Origin: Archegozetes longisetosus
Lineage: Eukaryota > Arthropoda > Arachnida > Sarcoptiformes > Trhypochthoniidae
Assembly (NCBI GenBank): GCA_018873245.2
Contig: JAEMBT020000003.1
Coordinates: 984,447 to 1,048,446 of the forward strand
Direction of reading: 5' to 3'
Length of the DNA stretch: 64,000 nucleotides
The notes beneath the pieces are model-generated. The model was not told the DNA's origin, did not search any database, and was given only the letters and a program-made list of their open reading frames with translations. The position numbers and the translations under genes are program-made. Shown here in pieces: positions 11,260 through 21,666 of this stretch (positions are counted from its first letter, which is position 1; each line of letters opens with the position of its first letter).

Positions 11260-11990
11260 TTCTTAATATGTCTTATAAGAACAAAATAGATCTGGATTGT
11301 TATTCTATTAAAATATGGGCTGCGTTTCATAGCAAACGTTAACACAATAATAACCTTGAAAGCATTTAGTAAAGCATTTCATAAAATACAAAGCATTTTT
11401 AAGATAAATGTTTGATGAGTTATTTTTAAAGAATGAAAACTGATTTATAATCATATAAATTTATATTTGCATAACAAATGCATCAAACATTTTAACAATT
11501 AACTTTCATATATTCTTTTGCTTTTTAGTACAATTAAGGACTTTGAAATTACCTGAGGGACAAGAAGCTAACTTTTTAGGGCTAAAATTTTTTAAGTAAA
11601 ACACTCACAGTTTCAAACTTCATAAGTGATATATGAAACACATAAAATTTAAAAAGATTTATTTTTAAAAATTTTTTGATTCTCATCAGTTCAATAATAA
11701 GGAAGTCAATTCTTTAAGGTAAATATATAAAAAATAACAAATTTTATGTTTATTTATATGCAATGTTTGTTAATAATCATAGATTACACTTAAAGTTCAT
11801 TTGAATTTTGATTTTCATACATTAATAGTCAACCAACAGAGTTTTATTTTATTAACCCTTCGTCACAACTGTGGGGTAAAATGTTCCCAAGTTTCACTTT
11901 AAAAATCTCGCTAAAATCAACAGAATGTCGTCATTTCTTGAAAACTTAGCTATTCCTCAGTCATATATCTGAATTAATCAAAAGTGTGAT
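11260..11990. other. Intergenic, nothing recognised
   Basis: AT-rich DNA between the SINE and the truncated LINE. No gene or repeat pair was seen. Confidence 0.4.
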
Positions 11991-11994
11991 CACA

Positions 11995-13500
11995 GTTTTT
12001 AATATACCTGATGATAACTTTAAAATATTGGGTCCTACACCATCACAACCCGTAGCTTTTCCATTAGACATACCCTTTATTTGTTCGCTAACAAAGATTC
12101 TGTAACAGATGGAAGTTGGTATTCATTTGTAACACACACGCCTTCATAATTAATATTCAAATCTAAGTCATTATTATGTGCTAATTCTCTGTTCACAATA
12201 TTTGAAGGTTCGTTGACAAAATGATCATTAAGTTCATCACACGATAGTTCATGATTTAAACTGTCTTTAAACTAAATTTCGTTTCGTTGGCAACAATAAG
12301 TTTAACTCTCGCCAAAACTCTTTAGATTTAGTTTTCAATAACAACAAACTTTTGGTGACAATATTTGCTTTAGATTTACGTATTTTGCTTACCACTAAAT
12401 TTCGCATTTTATTGTATTCACTCCATAAAGAGTCAAGACTTAGGCCAACCTATTTAGCTTTAATATATTTTATCTTCAAAAAATCATGTTGTCTCATAAG
12501 CTCAATTATATCATTTGTCAACCATTTATCTGGTGCTTTCTTTCTGACTCTTAGTGTAGTGCTGGATAAGTGTTTTTAATTAGCTGTCTAAGAGAATAAA
12601 TGTAAAAAGTAGCAGCACTTTCAAAATCGAAAATGATTATTATCGTATCATAAGGTATGACTTCGAGATCAGATAAAAATTTTTCATTAGAAAATGTTCT
12701 CCAGTTTATAAACGTATATAGAGCTTCATTGTGTTTATGTCTCTTAGAATTGTAGCTAAGCTTACTACAGTATAGATAGCATTATGATCAGAAACAGATA
12801 GATTGAGTACGCCACTGTTCGCAATATTAATGAAACCATTTGATAATACATGGTCTATACAAGAGCTCGTGTTGTCAGTCACACGTGTAAAATCATTTAT
12901 GTGTTGCGTAAAACCCCAATTTTTCACAACTTCAGACCAATTTTTATCATCAAATTCATACTTATTTATATCCTAATTAAAATTTAGGTCTCTAATTATT
13001 TATTTTTCGCAGCTTGAGTTAACCTCAAGAAGTTTTTCAAACTGATTGATAAAGTTTTTCACTTCTGCTGAAGGAGATCTATATATTGTTATGACATCAA
13101 AAGGCTTAGTATTAAGTTGTGTAACTCTAATGCTAATGATTTCAAAATCATATTCATTTGAGCCCAGCCATGTTTCAGTTATGGACATAATATCAGGTTT
13201 AAGAGTTTCACAATAAGTTTTTAATTCGTGAAACTTGTTTCCAGTACTTCTGACATTATGATGAATAATTTTAAAGCCTTTATGGCTGCAGAAAAGTTTT
13301 TTATCTTCTTCGTATGGTTTTACCTCATTCGTACTGTTGAAATATCCTCCTGTGTCTGGGCCAGAGTTTAGCTCAATATTTCCACTTGTAATCAAAACGA
13401 AAAAAATCCATTCAGTAATGCAAAGTTTTGAACTTTTAGATAGTGAACTAAAATTAGTCATTTGAAAATATCGACATTTTTTACATAATAACAATGAGCG
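11995..13500 (-). mobile_element. Truncated CR1/L2/Jockey-type non-LTR retrotransposon
   Basis: The minus strand carries the 5' half of a LINE ORF2. From 13494 the frame shows SGNIELNSGPD, the usual pre-endonuclease motif of CR1/L2-like elements, then FKIIHHNVRSTGNK and PDIMSITETWLGS, the apurinic-endonuclease core. A second stretch (12927-12706) has GFTQHINDFTRVT, SSCIDHVLSN and SDHNAIY, the end of the endonuclease domain with its catalytic SDH. Near 12050 KATGCDGVGP marks the start of the reverse transcriptase. Several frameshifts and stops separate these parts and the rest of the RT is missing, so it is dead. Confidence 0.8.
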
Positions 13501-13615
13501 AATATTTATATATTTCAGTTTAACACATAAAACATCGCACTAGTAACACTCGTTCAATTTTAAACGCTCTTTAAGATATCCATTAGATTCGCTAATAGAT
13601 TTACAAGAATATAAG

Positions 13616-14096
13616 TAGTGATGTATAGCTTAGAGGCTTTTAGTTTGTCTTAGTCTTAGTCCAATAGTCACAAATTTTATTTCTCTTGTCTTAATCTTAG
13701 TCTTAATGTCAGGATTTTAGTTTAGCTTATCTTAGTCTTGTAGTGAAAAATTTTGCTTATCTTTTGCTTAGTCTTAGTCTCATTACTTGTGTTAGTTATC
13801 TCTATAGCATCTATTGTAACATTTTGAAATTATTATTTAATATGTTTCATAATATAACAATCAATAGACTAAAAACAACAAAACTAAACGCAGATATTCA
13901 CTATTAAAATATGTTGCAATAGGAGTGCAATCGTTTATTTAGCACTTTAAAAATTTTTTCATAATTTGAAATTTCAAAAAATGAATCATTTCTAGTGGAT
14001 TAAATGACAGTATTTGTATCTAAACTTTTGACTTAGTCTTACTCTTGGTCTTATAAATCTGTTTCTTTTGTCTTAGTCTTAAGCTATACATCACTA
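13616..14096. mobile_element. hAT-like MITE with TTAGTC-rich ends
   Basis: The ends are TAGTGATGTATAGCTTA and its inverse TAAGCTATACATCACTA. The flanks are AATATAAG (13608-13615) and CATATAAG (14097-14104), an 8-bp target duplication with one mismatch, typical of hAT. Both subterminal zones contain many CTTAGTCTTA-type units. There is no coding capacity. Confidence 0.8.
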
Positions 14097-14159
14097 CATA
14101 TAAGACACCATTCAATAACAAAACAAACGGCAGCAAATGGAGAGTAAAAAGTAAGTGAG

Positions 14160-14440
14160 TTGCGGTGTAACAGTCATGGTCATTCTCCTCCTATTTCGTT
14201 GTGTTCGGTGAGAAGATTGGTATTCGATCTTATATTTCCTTCTTCTGTAGCCTCTACTGCAGATATTGGCAGAAATTCGTCGCCAGATATGGAAACTAAT
14301 TCTAGAAGTATTGATAAATACCAGAAATAGAAAGGACCCCATTGAAATGCTACTCTTTGCGCGAAAAGTAAATCATCACTTTGTTGTGCAAGCATTTTAT
14401 CCAGATGTCGTGGTCAACACAATGTAGAGTAGAATATGAT
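14160..14440 (-). repeat. Coding-like repeat, paralogue of 9250-9620
   Basis: The minus strand frame 14395-14180 contains WGPFYFWYLSILLE and EFLPISAVEATEEGNI, matching the copy at 9.3 kb in protein and DNA. Here the reading frame runs from ATGCTTGCACAACAA without the stop seen in the other copy. Function and family are unknown. Confidence 0.5.
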
Positions 14441-15045
14441 GTAAGTCTTCTAGTAGTCCTGTATGAATGGTCTCTGTTTCGGGATAGCATTACTAGAATC
14501 TATAGAGAAATATCGGTTCTTTTCAATGTTGGATTAAAGTATTCTTTATTTTAGCTTTACGAGAAGTTATCAACAATAAAAGGAACATATTTGTAATGAT
14601 TTAATTCCTGAACCTAGATTGAATATCTTAAATGGTTGTAAAAGAGACAAAGAGATCAATCGAAACTTGTCATGAATGCTATCGGAATATATTTCTTATC
14701 AAAAGTTGAACATTTTTACTAATAAAGTCATTTATACAGTCAAATAAGTGTATATGTGGTAACTTCATCAATAAAAATATATAAAGATCAATGCAAAATA
14801 AATTACGAAATCACATAGTATTACAATCTTGAGATAAGAATTGAGTATAAAATTTAATTTTATTAATTGTAAAAATTTTTATATAAAATAAGCCTATTTT
14901 CTTATGTCTTGTCTATGTTTATATCTATGTCTTGCTATCTTTGAGTCTTTAGAATAGTTATCAAAATTAAGATTAAATACAATATATATCCGAATAAGTA
15001 TTTTTATTCTATAATCTTTTTCTTTTATATAAATTAGTGATAGAA
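14441..15045. other. Intergenic, nothing recognised
   Basis: AT-rich DNA downstream of the broken DLC-like gene; no gene or repeat was identified. Confidence 0.4.
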
Positions 15046-15899
15046 TTATTCTGAAGTCAAATTAAAGTGTATTTTCTGATAGAAAACTGGAATAATATTT
15101 TATAGTCAGACTCGGGAATATTGAAATGAGAATTCATTTCGCTGACAGTTATAGACCAATAACCAGTTTGCAAGTGCTCGATACCTTTCAGAATATATTC
15201 AGCAACGATACGATAACAATTGCCATAAGGATCGCTCCAGTTCATGTTTAACTGACTTTTACTACAATCAGTGAAATCCTGCTCCAAAGCCTTGTTCGCC
15301 ATCTTTAAGATAGTATTTTGCAGGAAGATTTCTATCTCATGAGAATGTGTTATATTAGGATTTTGATTAACAGCAAGTTTAACGATATTTGTGAAGTCAT
15401 TAGCTTCTGAAGGTTTTGTAACAACAGTCTGAATGAAAGGAACGAAAATTTTTCAGTAAAAAAGTTATATATTTTTGATGGGATTCTAGTATTGAATACC
15501 TGTTCGTTTATTTTTAATAAAATAATCTGATATTTTCGATATGAGGCCCCAATCATAGGAACATTCTTCGTAGCAAAGTATGAAAATTGTTGTTAATGAA
15601 TATATTACAAGAATAACTTATTCTTGAATTCTTACTTGAATTCTAGAAACAACATGATCTTCAGTACTGAATACAAGACAATTCCAATGATAATCCGTAT
15701 CTCACTTCATCTCACTAAGAATTTCATCTGCAATCGTAATTGTATTACTACTTTTTCCAATTGCGTTGAATATTATGCTTAATGAATGAGTTTCTTCCGA
15801 TTCAGAGACATTATTAGAAATAACTTTTATCTCTTCGCAATTAACTAATAAAATCAAATTGAAACTAAGGCAAAATATAAACTCCAATGTTAAGTTCAT
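15046..15899 (-). pseudogene. Broken paralogue of the secreted DLC-like gene
   Basis: Same layout as the gene at 5648-6503. Exon 1 starts at ATG 15899 with signal peptide MNLTLEFIFCLSFNLILLVN and ends ..SRIQ before GTAAGA. Exon 2 begins after TTTCATTCAG at about 15430 (TVVTKPSEAND..) and ends near 15057. Two lesions are visible. An in-frame TGA in exon 1 (SEMK then stop then DTDYHWNC) falls just before the conserved HWNC motif. A one-base loss near 15080 shifts the last codons, whose alternative frame (YQKIHFNL) matches the intact paralogue (YGNLHYNL). The start at 15899 is preferred over ATG 15959 because the aligned promoter of the intact gene puts the TATA element (GTATACAAAG) between them. 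It could be a recently dead copy; two independent lesions make a sequencing error unlikely. Confidence 0.75.
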
Positions 15900-15959
15900 T
15901 TTAGTTGTGATAATTTTGTTGTATTTGAGTAATAGGGCCCTTTGTATACCGATAAACAT

Positions 15960-16383
15960 GTTTGAAATATCTCACGGATTTTCAAAGAATTCATATTAAT
16001 ACTTAAGTATAAACAGGTAACTATTATATTTGAAGTGCTTGAAAATACGATAAGATTTAAGTCAGTCTTTTATCAATTTTATAGATTTCAAAACAAAGTA
16101 AATCAGTAGTGATTCTCAGATCGAAATTACAAATTTTCATTTTTAAATTAGCATGAGTTTTAGAGCATTTAAGTCGCTTAGGATTTTATATAATAATCTT
16201 CATTTTTATTGTAAAAAAGATGAATCTTTTGTAGAATTCATAAAATCAGTTTTAGTTGAATTTTGTCAAAAATGTAAATATCTTTAATTATGATTAACTT
16301 CATATTTTCGATACCAAAATAAATAACGTTCATCGTTTGATATTATCGTCGAAGAAACTCCTAGAAGGTAAAAGTTAATGATT
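15960..16383. other. Intergenic between two minus-strand secreted-protein genes
   Basis: About 420 nt, AT-rich. It must hold the 3' UTR of the DUF4430 gene and the upstream region of the broken DLC-like gene. No repeat was seen. Confidence 0.4.
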
Positions 16384-16870
16384 TTAGTATATAATCGAAA
16401 GAATATTTTCAAACTTCTCACCCTTTGGTGTTAAATTTTCTCCTTTTTCATCCACTTTATAAATCATCCAAAACTTACTTTCAGTCTTATTTTCATATAA
16501 ACCTCCAATCGATTCTATATAGAATCCAAGACCAGGGAATTCTTTACCAGTAAATGAAAACTCCCTTTTCTGACGAGCAGCTTCTTCAAGTGCTTCAAGT
16601 AGTGTTATATTGGTTTGAGTCTTTCGGATTAGCTCAACTTTAATCGAATCACTCTCTTCTTTAAGTATTCTCTTTGATAGCAAGACTTTAGTTCTGGAGC
16701 CTTAAATTCAAGTTTTATTCAAATTAGTTGAAGCTTGAAATTTATGAATCAAATAGAAGTTTTTTACCTTTGACTACAACAATAATAGTCAACAAATAGA
16801 TGAAACAAAAAGTTAATTTTGAGGACTTATCCATTAGTTGCATGTTTATCACTAGTTCAAGTATTTTCAT
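16384..16870 (-). CDS. Secreted DUF4430 / transcobalamin-like C-terminal domain protein
   Basis: Two exons: exon 1 ends at 16768 (..VVVKG, GTAAAA donor), exon 2 runs 16700-16384 after an AATTTAAG acceptor; the intron is 67 bp, phase 1. Three in-frame ATGs at 16870, 16843 and 16834 are possible starts; the third gives the neatest signal peptide (MDKSSKLTFCFIYLLTIIVV). From 16843 the product is 130 aa. After the signal, the sequence follows the DUF4430 pattern: a TLLEALEEAA helix, GLGFYIESIGGL, FWMIYKV and a short turn ending in the C-terminal strand. In transcobalamins this domain caps bound cobalamin; many invertebrate single-domain relatives are secreted proteins of unknown role. Cobalamin binding cannot be inferred here because the alpha/alpha domain is absent. 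TATTTAAAG at 16908-16900 is a likely TATA box. Confidence 0.8.
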
Positions 16871-17165
16871 TCTATAAACACTATGTTTATAAAATTGTGC
16901 TTTAAATACTTGTCTCAATCTTATTGTTAAATTATGTAAACAACATTTATCAGTATTGCTTGATTAAAAAGTAGATTACGGTAGAAATAGTACCGATTTC
17001 ACTGTAAAAGTGAGCATTTTTTTTATTGAAAATAGGATATAAAATAAAATTTTGATCTGGTATTACAGGAATTCATTATTACAACTCAGTATTGCAAGAA
17101 TTGTGAGCAATTTAGTAAATAAATTTTTCTAAGGAAAAGGCTCTGTCATTCTTTTTTCTTAGATT

Positions 17166-19783
17166 GGATTCAATAACTGAGAGCTTATCTCAAAGAAGTG
17201 CACAAATAAAATTTTTTTCTAAAAGGGCATAAGACCAATTTTAATGTAAAATGTATGAGTCACATACAGATCGTCCAGAATAAAACTAAACTCAGATAAA
17301 GCAGTTAAAGGCTTTTACAATCTGATATTTTAATCGCAAGTAATATCAATTACTCCTATAGTGAAAACTTGATCTATCAAAATGAACTTTTATTGATCTA
17401 ATGTAGTTTACAAAAATAGTGTTTAGAAATGTTCTCTACAACATATGCTTATTAATGCTATAAATGTCAATTATAGTCGCACTTGTTGATCTTTTTTTAC
17501 CAAATTTATCAGCAAGTTCTTCTCTAGTTCGATCACAAGACTTATTTAACAAATAAATTTTATAAATAGAAACTCTTTGCTTTATTGAGAAGACCATTTT
17601 AAATACTTCTTTCGTTTTTATCTAAAATATTATAATTAAAAAGTTGACTTTTCTCTTACTCATTTCAAACTTTATTCATAGCTGCATCTAATCGATGCGT
17701 AATATTAAAGAAAAATTGTACTCAAAATTTGAGTTTAGTTGTATTTTGGGCAATCTGTAAGAGATTTTTCAAACTTTTCTAGACTTCTAATCTCATAATC
17801 TAATCTCATAGTACAAACTTTTTTTCACTCATTACTTTTAGTTTATGAATTTGTTTTTGACTTATTTTGACTTAAATTTTCAGACAAAACATTATTTTTG
17901 TTTTGATTGAATCAATTTGTTCAAACTCTGAATACAAACTTAAGGATAAGTTTGAAAAAGTTTGCAAAAGTAAAAATTATGCCATGGCTGAAGTTCAAAA
18001 CGAAGGAAGTTCGGGACTATGTAATGATCGATTTCAAAAATATTTTTATGGTATGAACTTCATGTCATATCATGTACGAAAAGGCGTATAAAAAAGGCTG
18101 ACCGCCAGGCACTTAGAAATGGTAGCACATCAATTCAGCGCACGACAATTCAGCTCCAACAATTGGGCGCTACGACAATTCAGTGCTGCGACAATTCAGC
18201 GCTACAACAATTCAGCGCTGCGATAATTCAGCGCATTTGAAACTTTCACGAAAATTGATAACTTTAAAGAAAAACAGAAACTGTAATTACAGAAACTCTA
18301 AATTAATAGATATTCACGGAACACAAATTTCAACCTATAAAAGTGTTTACTATCAACCAACAATTACAAGCTAACATACTTGTAGGTGATAGAATCTTTA
18401 TTTTTAATTAAGTTTATTTGAATTAAGGAAAAAGATTTTAAAAATAATTATATTTAATAAGAATATGATTATAAATAATGGAATATTAATAGTAAAATCC
18501 AGATATGTTTGTACAGTAATTAAAACATGTATGTGTTATATTTTATACATTTTTTGGTAAAAATTTATTTCCTGCAAACACCTAATAGTCTAGAAGTCTC
18601 TGTTTTTCTTTAAAATAGATTTATAATAAACGTGCGCTGAATTGTCGCAGTACTGAATTTTTACGCGCTAAACTGTCGTGGTGCCAAAATGTCGCGGCGC
18701 TGAATTGTTTCAGCACTGAATTTTCACAACGCTGAATTTTCACAGCGCTGAATTGTTGGCGCTGAATTGTTGGCGCTGAATTGACGTGGAACCCTTAGAA
18801 ATTATGATAATTTAAAAGTAGTTTCCTATGGCTGATTGCTACTGATTCCTACGTGTTCTTGCATAGAAAATATTGGCTTTCGTTATGTAAAATCCCAGAT
18901 TATACCAATTGGAATAATATCATTAGTAAAGTAAAACTTCCAGTGATTTTGAAATTATTTTGAGCAAAATAAAGATATAATCTGAATTTTTTTCACTATC
19001 ATTAACTTTTTTGCTTAAATTCCTATAATAAGAACAAACTAACTAGTTAAGAAATCGAATTGATTCATTCGAATATTGTAAGATAAAACATTTTAATCAT
19101 TCGTTGTCATTAGAAAAATATCTATTCATATTTAAGTTATAAATATTAATTTAACTTTTAATTTATGTCATGCCAAGAAAATTTACTGTTTTCCCTTAAT
19201 TGCCTTAGGGTAAAAGAGGTCTCTTTATGGTAAGGGGTTAAACTAATAAATAAAGTCCTTTTGTAAAACCTAAGACACTCTCTCTTTAGTGACTTGGGGA
19301 TGAGGACACCTCAATTACTACTCTTTTTATAAAGCCCATTAACTCAATATATGTTCATTTTTTAAACATATTTTATTCATTAATAAAATTCCAATTTTTC
19401 AAAATACTCAGGATATTAAAAAAATAAAGCATGTCATTTATATGAATTTCCAATAAGTTTTGATATGTATTCTCATTTTTAAGTAGTGAAAAGCAAATAA
19501 TTACATATAAATAACTATAGTATCAATACATTGAAAATGAACTTTTTGAATGATCATAATTTCTAAGTGTCTGGTGGTCAACCTTTTTTACATGCCTTTT
19601 CGTACATGATATGACATGAAATTCATACCATAAGAATACTTTCGAAATCTATCATTGCATAATCCCGAACTTCTCTCGTAAGTTCAGTTTATGATTGAAA
19701 TTTTGTTAAGTCTTTTAGAAAAAAGTTTTATTTGTGCACTTCTTTGAGATAAAATTTCAATTTTACAAGTCTAACTGTATCCA
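17166..19783. mobile_element. Old DNA transposon with inverted arms, hosting another element
   Basis: The outer arms pair: TCTCAAAGAAGTGCACAAAT at about 17192-17211 and its inverse near 19730. A second inner pair of about 150 nt lies at 17970-18120 plus 18803-18830 against 19545-19690 (for example CATGTCATATCATGTACGAA and its inverse). The left arm has about 740 nt that the right arm lacks. A fold-back element (18121-18793) sits inside the left arm, interrupting a match that resumes beyond it. No transposase is readable; the superfamily is unknown. Confidence 0.6.
18121..18793. mobile_element. Foldback/MULE-like element with 16-17 bp subrepeats
   Basis: It is flanked by a perfect 9-bp duplication CTTAGAAAT (18112-18120 and 18794-18802). 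Both ends consist of tandem units around GCGACAATTCAGC on the left and the inverse GCTGAATTGTCGC on the right, seven or more units per side, around an AT-rich core of about 380 nt. Termini are GGTAGCACATC and the inverse of GGGTTCCACGTC. Long inverted ends built of short tandem units plus 9-bp target duplications match Drosophila Foldback elements and the wider Mutator group. No coding capacity. Confidence 0.75.
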
Positions 19784-19785
19784 GG

Positions 19786-20515
19786 CTTAGAAGTCGAAAA
19801 ATGCCGTACACCGACAAAAGTTGTGCGTTTATCAATTCTAAAATATTCATAAGAGTTGATAGACTTTAGAGAGAGATAACTTATTCAGATCTGTACTGAG
19901 CTTACTTATATTAATCAATATATGCATTCTTAATAATCAATTTAGAACTTTTTAATCATAAGTCTTGAATCATGTTAATAATAAAATTTCCACAGAGTAA
20001 CGTGGAAAATTTCCCAACAGTTGAATATAACATTTTAATGAGAAGATTATTGTCATTCCTTTAAAAACGTGTTATTAATTCAATACCATTTGAACTGAGT
20101 CATAATTTGAAATTTTCAATAAAATTATTTGACAAGTCTTATCAACATTTTCAGTTTATGATTCATAAGGTGTCATAATGAATATTAAATTGACTTTCTA
20201 TGACTAAAACTAAGAACTAATCCCTGTTTTGAAATGATGAAATTATTAATGTTTCAATTTATGTCTCGTCCCTGTAAACTTTTGAGGATTAATCCGGGAT
20301 TAATGCACAACTTTTTTCGGTCGACTGTACTACTTTAGCCATTTGTAAAAGCAAAAGGGCTTACATTTTATACTCTGTTCAGCATTTGACTCAATGCAAA
20401 GCTAATTGAATACTGTTAACTGTTAACAGAACTCTTTTAATATTTTATATCAAAGTTGACAATATTTATCAATACTGTAAGTTTTTATTTATTTCATTTA
20501 AAGAAATATGTAGTG
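19786..20515. repeat. Second copy of the 10.6 kb repeat, split by insertion
   Basis: GCTTAGAAGTCGAAAA at 19787 and CTACTTTAGCC..CAAAAGGGCTT after 20330 together match 10709-10920 once the Tc1-like element between them is removed. The remainder shares CTCTGTTCAGCATTTGAC and AGTTGACAATAT with the first copy. Confidence 0.6.
19809..20327. mobile_element. Tc1/mariner-type MITE
   Basis: TA dinucleotides flank a 519-bp segment. The right end reads CAGTCGACCGAAAAAAG (inverse strand) and the left CACCGACAAAAGTTGTG, sharing the GTTGTGC block. CAGT termini and TA targets are typical of Tc1 elements. The core has no readable frame. Confidence 0.65.
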
Positions 20516-21146
20516 TTTAATCGATTACAGTCTATCTCGTATATAGTGAACGGGTCGGTGCATTCGAGAGCGTTCACTAACACTGGGATTCACTATGAAC
20601 TTTCCCAATTTTACTTGCAATACTTTCCAAGAGAATGTGAGTTCTCACTGAATAGTCAGTTCTGATAAGACTCAACGTTTTTCTTAATCTTTTAATACCA
20701 TATTTTCAATCTTCAAAAAGCAGCTTGCGAATAAGACGACCAAAAAGTCAGCTATCTTCTGTTCAGTCGAAAACATGTTTATGTTTTATTGGTATTATTA
20801 GTCGAATAACTTAAATCACAACTTTAATTAACACTTTCGTACCGCTTAAGGTTAACGTTCAACTTCATTATATTGCTTGAAATCCTTTTCCAAAGCTTAA
20901 CACTATTCTAATTTTCCGATCCTTGAGAAAAAAATTAAAATCTAATCAAGGATTTTATTTTTAAAGGAATTTTCACCTAAAATTAACCTTTAATAGGAAC
21001 AAAAGATATTGTGAAAATTAGTACTAGTGTTGATAAAAAGAACTTAATTATTAAGTTAAAAGATATGATTTTTGTTTAGAGTATAAAACTTTTATGACTA
21101 ATGATAAATTTTTCAATGCTTTTATGATATGCTCTGAGTTCAGTGT
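20516..21146. other. Intergenic, nothing recognised
   Basis: AT-rich DNA between two transposons; no gene or repeat partner was found. Confidence 0.4.
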
Positions 21147-21148
21147 TA

Positions 21149-21664
21149 TTGGTATAACTGAAAAGTTCGTACCCTAACGGAGTTCTGATGATAAACTATT
21201 TTTTGAATGTTTTATTTAAATATATCATTTTTAAATATCGAACACAAAGTTTCAACTTTTTCTGTCGTTCTGTTTGCATTCTATGATTTTTTAAACAACT
21301 ATTGCCTGAAATAAAAATTGATTTCAATTCTCGAGATTTTCGGGCTATTATTGGTTATTGTTTTAAGAAGAAAATGTTGGCTGAAGAAATTAATTCAGTT
21401 TTAGGGCCAAACACTGTTTCATATGAAATGGTTAAGAAATATTTAAGAGGGTGCCGATTCTCGTCTGAAGAAGAGATCGATCGGGCAGTAAATGATTTCT
21501 CCAACAGTATTACTTTGGTGAGTGGCGACGGGTTTATGATAAATGGCAGGAGAGGGTGAAGCGGGTTACTGGAGCTCGGGGGGATTACTCTCAAGTTTTT
21601 GTAAACAAATTTCAATAAAATTCATTCTTTGATACTTAGGGTACGAACTTTTCAATTATACCAA
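21149..21664 (+). mobile_element. Internally deleted mariner-like element
   Basis: TA at 21147-21148 and 21665-21666 flank inverted ends TTGGTATAACTGAAAAGT and TTGGTATAATTGAAAAGT, each followed by TCGTACCCTAA. The plus strand keeps the first part of a transposase: from 21302, DFRAIIGYCFKKKMLAEE and NTVSYEMVKKYLRG match the mariner HTH_48 DNA-binding domain. It then jumps to a short C-terminal remnant (TGARGDY, like the family's GEY end). The DDD catalytic core is missing, so it can only move if helped by another copy. Confidence 0.75.
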
Positions 21665-21666
21665 TA

